Below are positions 62,336-64,000 of a stretch of 64,000 nt of DNA, one piece after another. How positions within the stretch are numbered: position 1 is the first letter of the stretch; every line of letters begins with the position of its first letter. Source of the stretch: Fasciolopsis buskii (lineage: Eukaryota; Platyhelminthes; Trematoda; Plagiorchiida; Fasciolidae). The DNA lies in contig LUCM01004341.1 in assembly GCA_008360955.1 (NCBI GenBank), positions 54,985-118,984 of the forward strand, read 5' to 3'. The translations under genes and the position numbers were made by a program. The notes under the pieces were generated by a model. It did no database searches. It was not told where the DNA came from and saw only the letters and a list, made by a program, of their open reading frames with translations.

Positions 62336-62638
62336 AATCTCCGATGGCAAAGTATAGTGTGATTATTGATCCGACAGAATTGGACTGCATCTGATCTCCA
62401 CCTTTGTTGCGTCGCACATGTCCGGCTAGATTTATATCGATCTTTCTTTTATCAATATTGGACATTTGAACAATTTGACTGTCCCAGCCAAGAAGGATCT
62501 AACCGTTGGCCGCCTAAGTTCTCCAACTCAGACAAAAATCGAGTAGTTTGAAGGGGAGTTGAATGACTGGCATAGGAAGTTTTATTATTTCTAGAACCCC
62601 GATTTAAAAAAAATCAATACTTGTGACAATGAAAATGA

Positions 62639-62644
62639 AATAAA
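62639..62644 (+). terminator. Possible poly(A) signal AATAAA
   Basis: This canonical hexamer lies 304 bases after the TGA of the candidate last exon and could end the transcript. Single AATAAA motifs are common in AT-rich DNA. Confidence 0.3.
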
Positions 62645-62659
62645 ATTACCTCTCTAGAA

Positions 62660-63980
62660 TACGGTAATGCATATTTTCAAATCGCATTTAATTAAGGGGC
62701 TTTATACAAGATCAATGTTCTCATTACAACATGGCAAAATACACTAATCGAGATGTTTGGAGAAGTTCGAAAATATTATAAATAAACGCAAACAATTTGT
62801 CCATAAACCGGTGTGTTGAGAGGAAACCGAGTAACAACAACTACTGGATCTGTACTTATAACTCCACTAGTAATATAAGCAAACCACAACCGTATTATAA
62901 TTCTCCCCACTCCTTAGAATATCGTGAAACCAGTATCGTGTCTTACCAGAGTAACTTAAAAAAATGGTAAAATCGATGGTGAACTTAAGGTGAACAGGTA
63001 TTACTATAAATCAAGATATAGAAAATCATTAGGAGGTTTCAATATAATGTGGATTAAAAGGAACAGAGGAGGGCGAGAATGAAAAAAACATTAAGATGTT
63101 GATTAAATGGAAAACAGATAGGAGACAATATAACATATTAGTCAAATTTAAAAGAAAATAAGCGAAAGTACACAGACAGAGACATATCGACATATCATCA
63201 TATGTGATATGTAAACGTGAATTTATGCGCAACTTCTGCCCATGTATCAAACAGGATGAAAAGTTTCCGTAAATCTGAGTATATTATATTGACGATATTA
63301 GCACAACCAGGAGACAGCTGAAGCATCGTACAACCGCAATATCCTTGCTTATGACGCATTAGCATCACGTGTTACAGCACCGTTATCCATCACTGATTTG
63401 GGGCCCATGATGTTTGTTTACTAGGTGATCGATTTGTGATTTTGCCGCTGGATGGTCTGCAGTTGTATAGGATATATTACTATTTATAAATGACTAATGA
63501 GGTGGTTTCATCATGCATCCATTGGAGATCGATCAGCTGGAGAGCAAATTGTGGTGGTCCAAATTTTTTTCATGAAAATAAGAGGACTGCTCCACTAAAG
63601 AGGCAGCGTGATGATAATATGATGTAGGAATGATGTACCAGTGAATTGCAATAAGGGGCCCCCAAACATTAATGGACTACATGATTAAACGGTTCTGGAC
63701 TTTCCGAATTACGGTGATGAAAGCATGCCCTTTCATGACATTGGTTAGAGAAATTCAACAGGCATAGAACACTTGGTATGCGCGAGCCAACGACAACGTC
63801 ACCACTTCAGTCTTTTGACAATAAGAATTGAACAAACCCGTCGGGTAACAATTTCGAACATTTATTTAGATAATTCCGAGGTAAAGCTCAAACTGAGGAG
63901 CTTCGTTAAATGCGTATTTTATGATATAATCAATTAATTTGTAATGCGTAATTTTGTTCATGAATCTTCCCCATTTCGTC
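62660..63980. other. Downstream sequence, nothing recognised
   Basis: AT-rich unique sequence. CCCCATTTCGTCTAG at 63969-63983 looks like a further acceptor, but only 17 bases follow before the window ends. The phase-1 frame there stops after three codons (TAG). Confidence 0.35.
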
Positions 63981-64000
63981 TAGGACCTGACCTGTAGCTG

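Overview
The window looks like nuclear DNA from a parasitic flatworm (Neodermata, a tapeworm or fluke). It is AT-rich and intron-dominated, with decayed LINE and Penelope-like retroelements of the kinds common in these genomes and a dispersed tRNA-derived SINE. No bacterial-style operon, rRNA, genuine tRNA gene or CRISPR array is visible. The phylum-level placement is an inference from the retroelement protein motifs; the species is not determined.

The main content is one apparently huge plus-strand gene. Very small exons (15 to 84 nt) sit behind pyrimidine-rich ...YAG acceptors and end at GTAAG/GTGAG donors. Sixteen of them (3328-3363, 4291-4326, 6824-6886, 8977-9036, 11197-11253, 14766-14828, 17037-17084, 19249-19290, 23395-23424, 31118-31159, 35431-35469, 39524-39571, 45632-45703, 54448-54504, 57327-57365, 62005-62028) all have lengths divisible by 3. 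In the frame that stays open, each begins with two bases completing a split codon and ends with one base of the next (phase 1-1). They total about 252 codons over 58.7 kb and can be joined or skipped without changing frame. This is the architecture of flatworm micro-exon genes (MEGs), though here it extends over a very long locus. The product is not recognised: it starts Ser/acidic, continues as charged amphipathic helices, has a Pro/Gln/Gly-rich middle, and then returns to charged helical pieces. The gene seems to enter from left of the window (donor at base 16). It may end at 62190-62335, with an AATAAA at 62639. Further candidate exons are listed with lower confidence.

The introns hold mobile-element debris. 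There is a nearly full-length but dead RTE-type LINE (about 492-2610), a reversed RTE fragment (37400-37740), a CR1/jockey-type LINE reverse-transcriptase fragment (48440-49905), and a Penelope-like reverse transcriptase with an intact YVDD box (61016-61696). There are at least six copies and some fragments of a SINE whose head resembles tRNA-Arg(TCG). Two copies of a short Penelope-tail-like repeat lie beside (TA)n tracts. A few other open frames could be small nested genes (11488-11736 minus strand, 39769-40140, 43929-44224, 47413-47988), but none is recognised.

The exon model comes from reading splice signals and phase by eye. No transcript evidence was available, and phase was used as a filter for some of the later exons. 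Ten exons (6824, 8977, 11197, 14766, 17037, 19249, 23395, 31118, 35431, 54448) were picked on splice signals before the divisible-by-3 rule was noticed.
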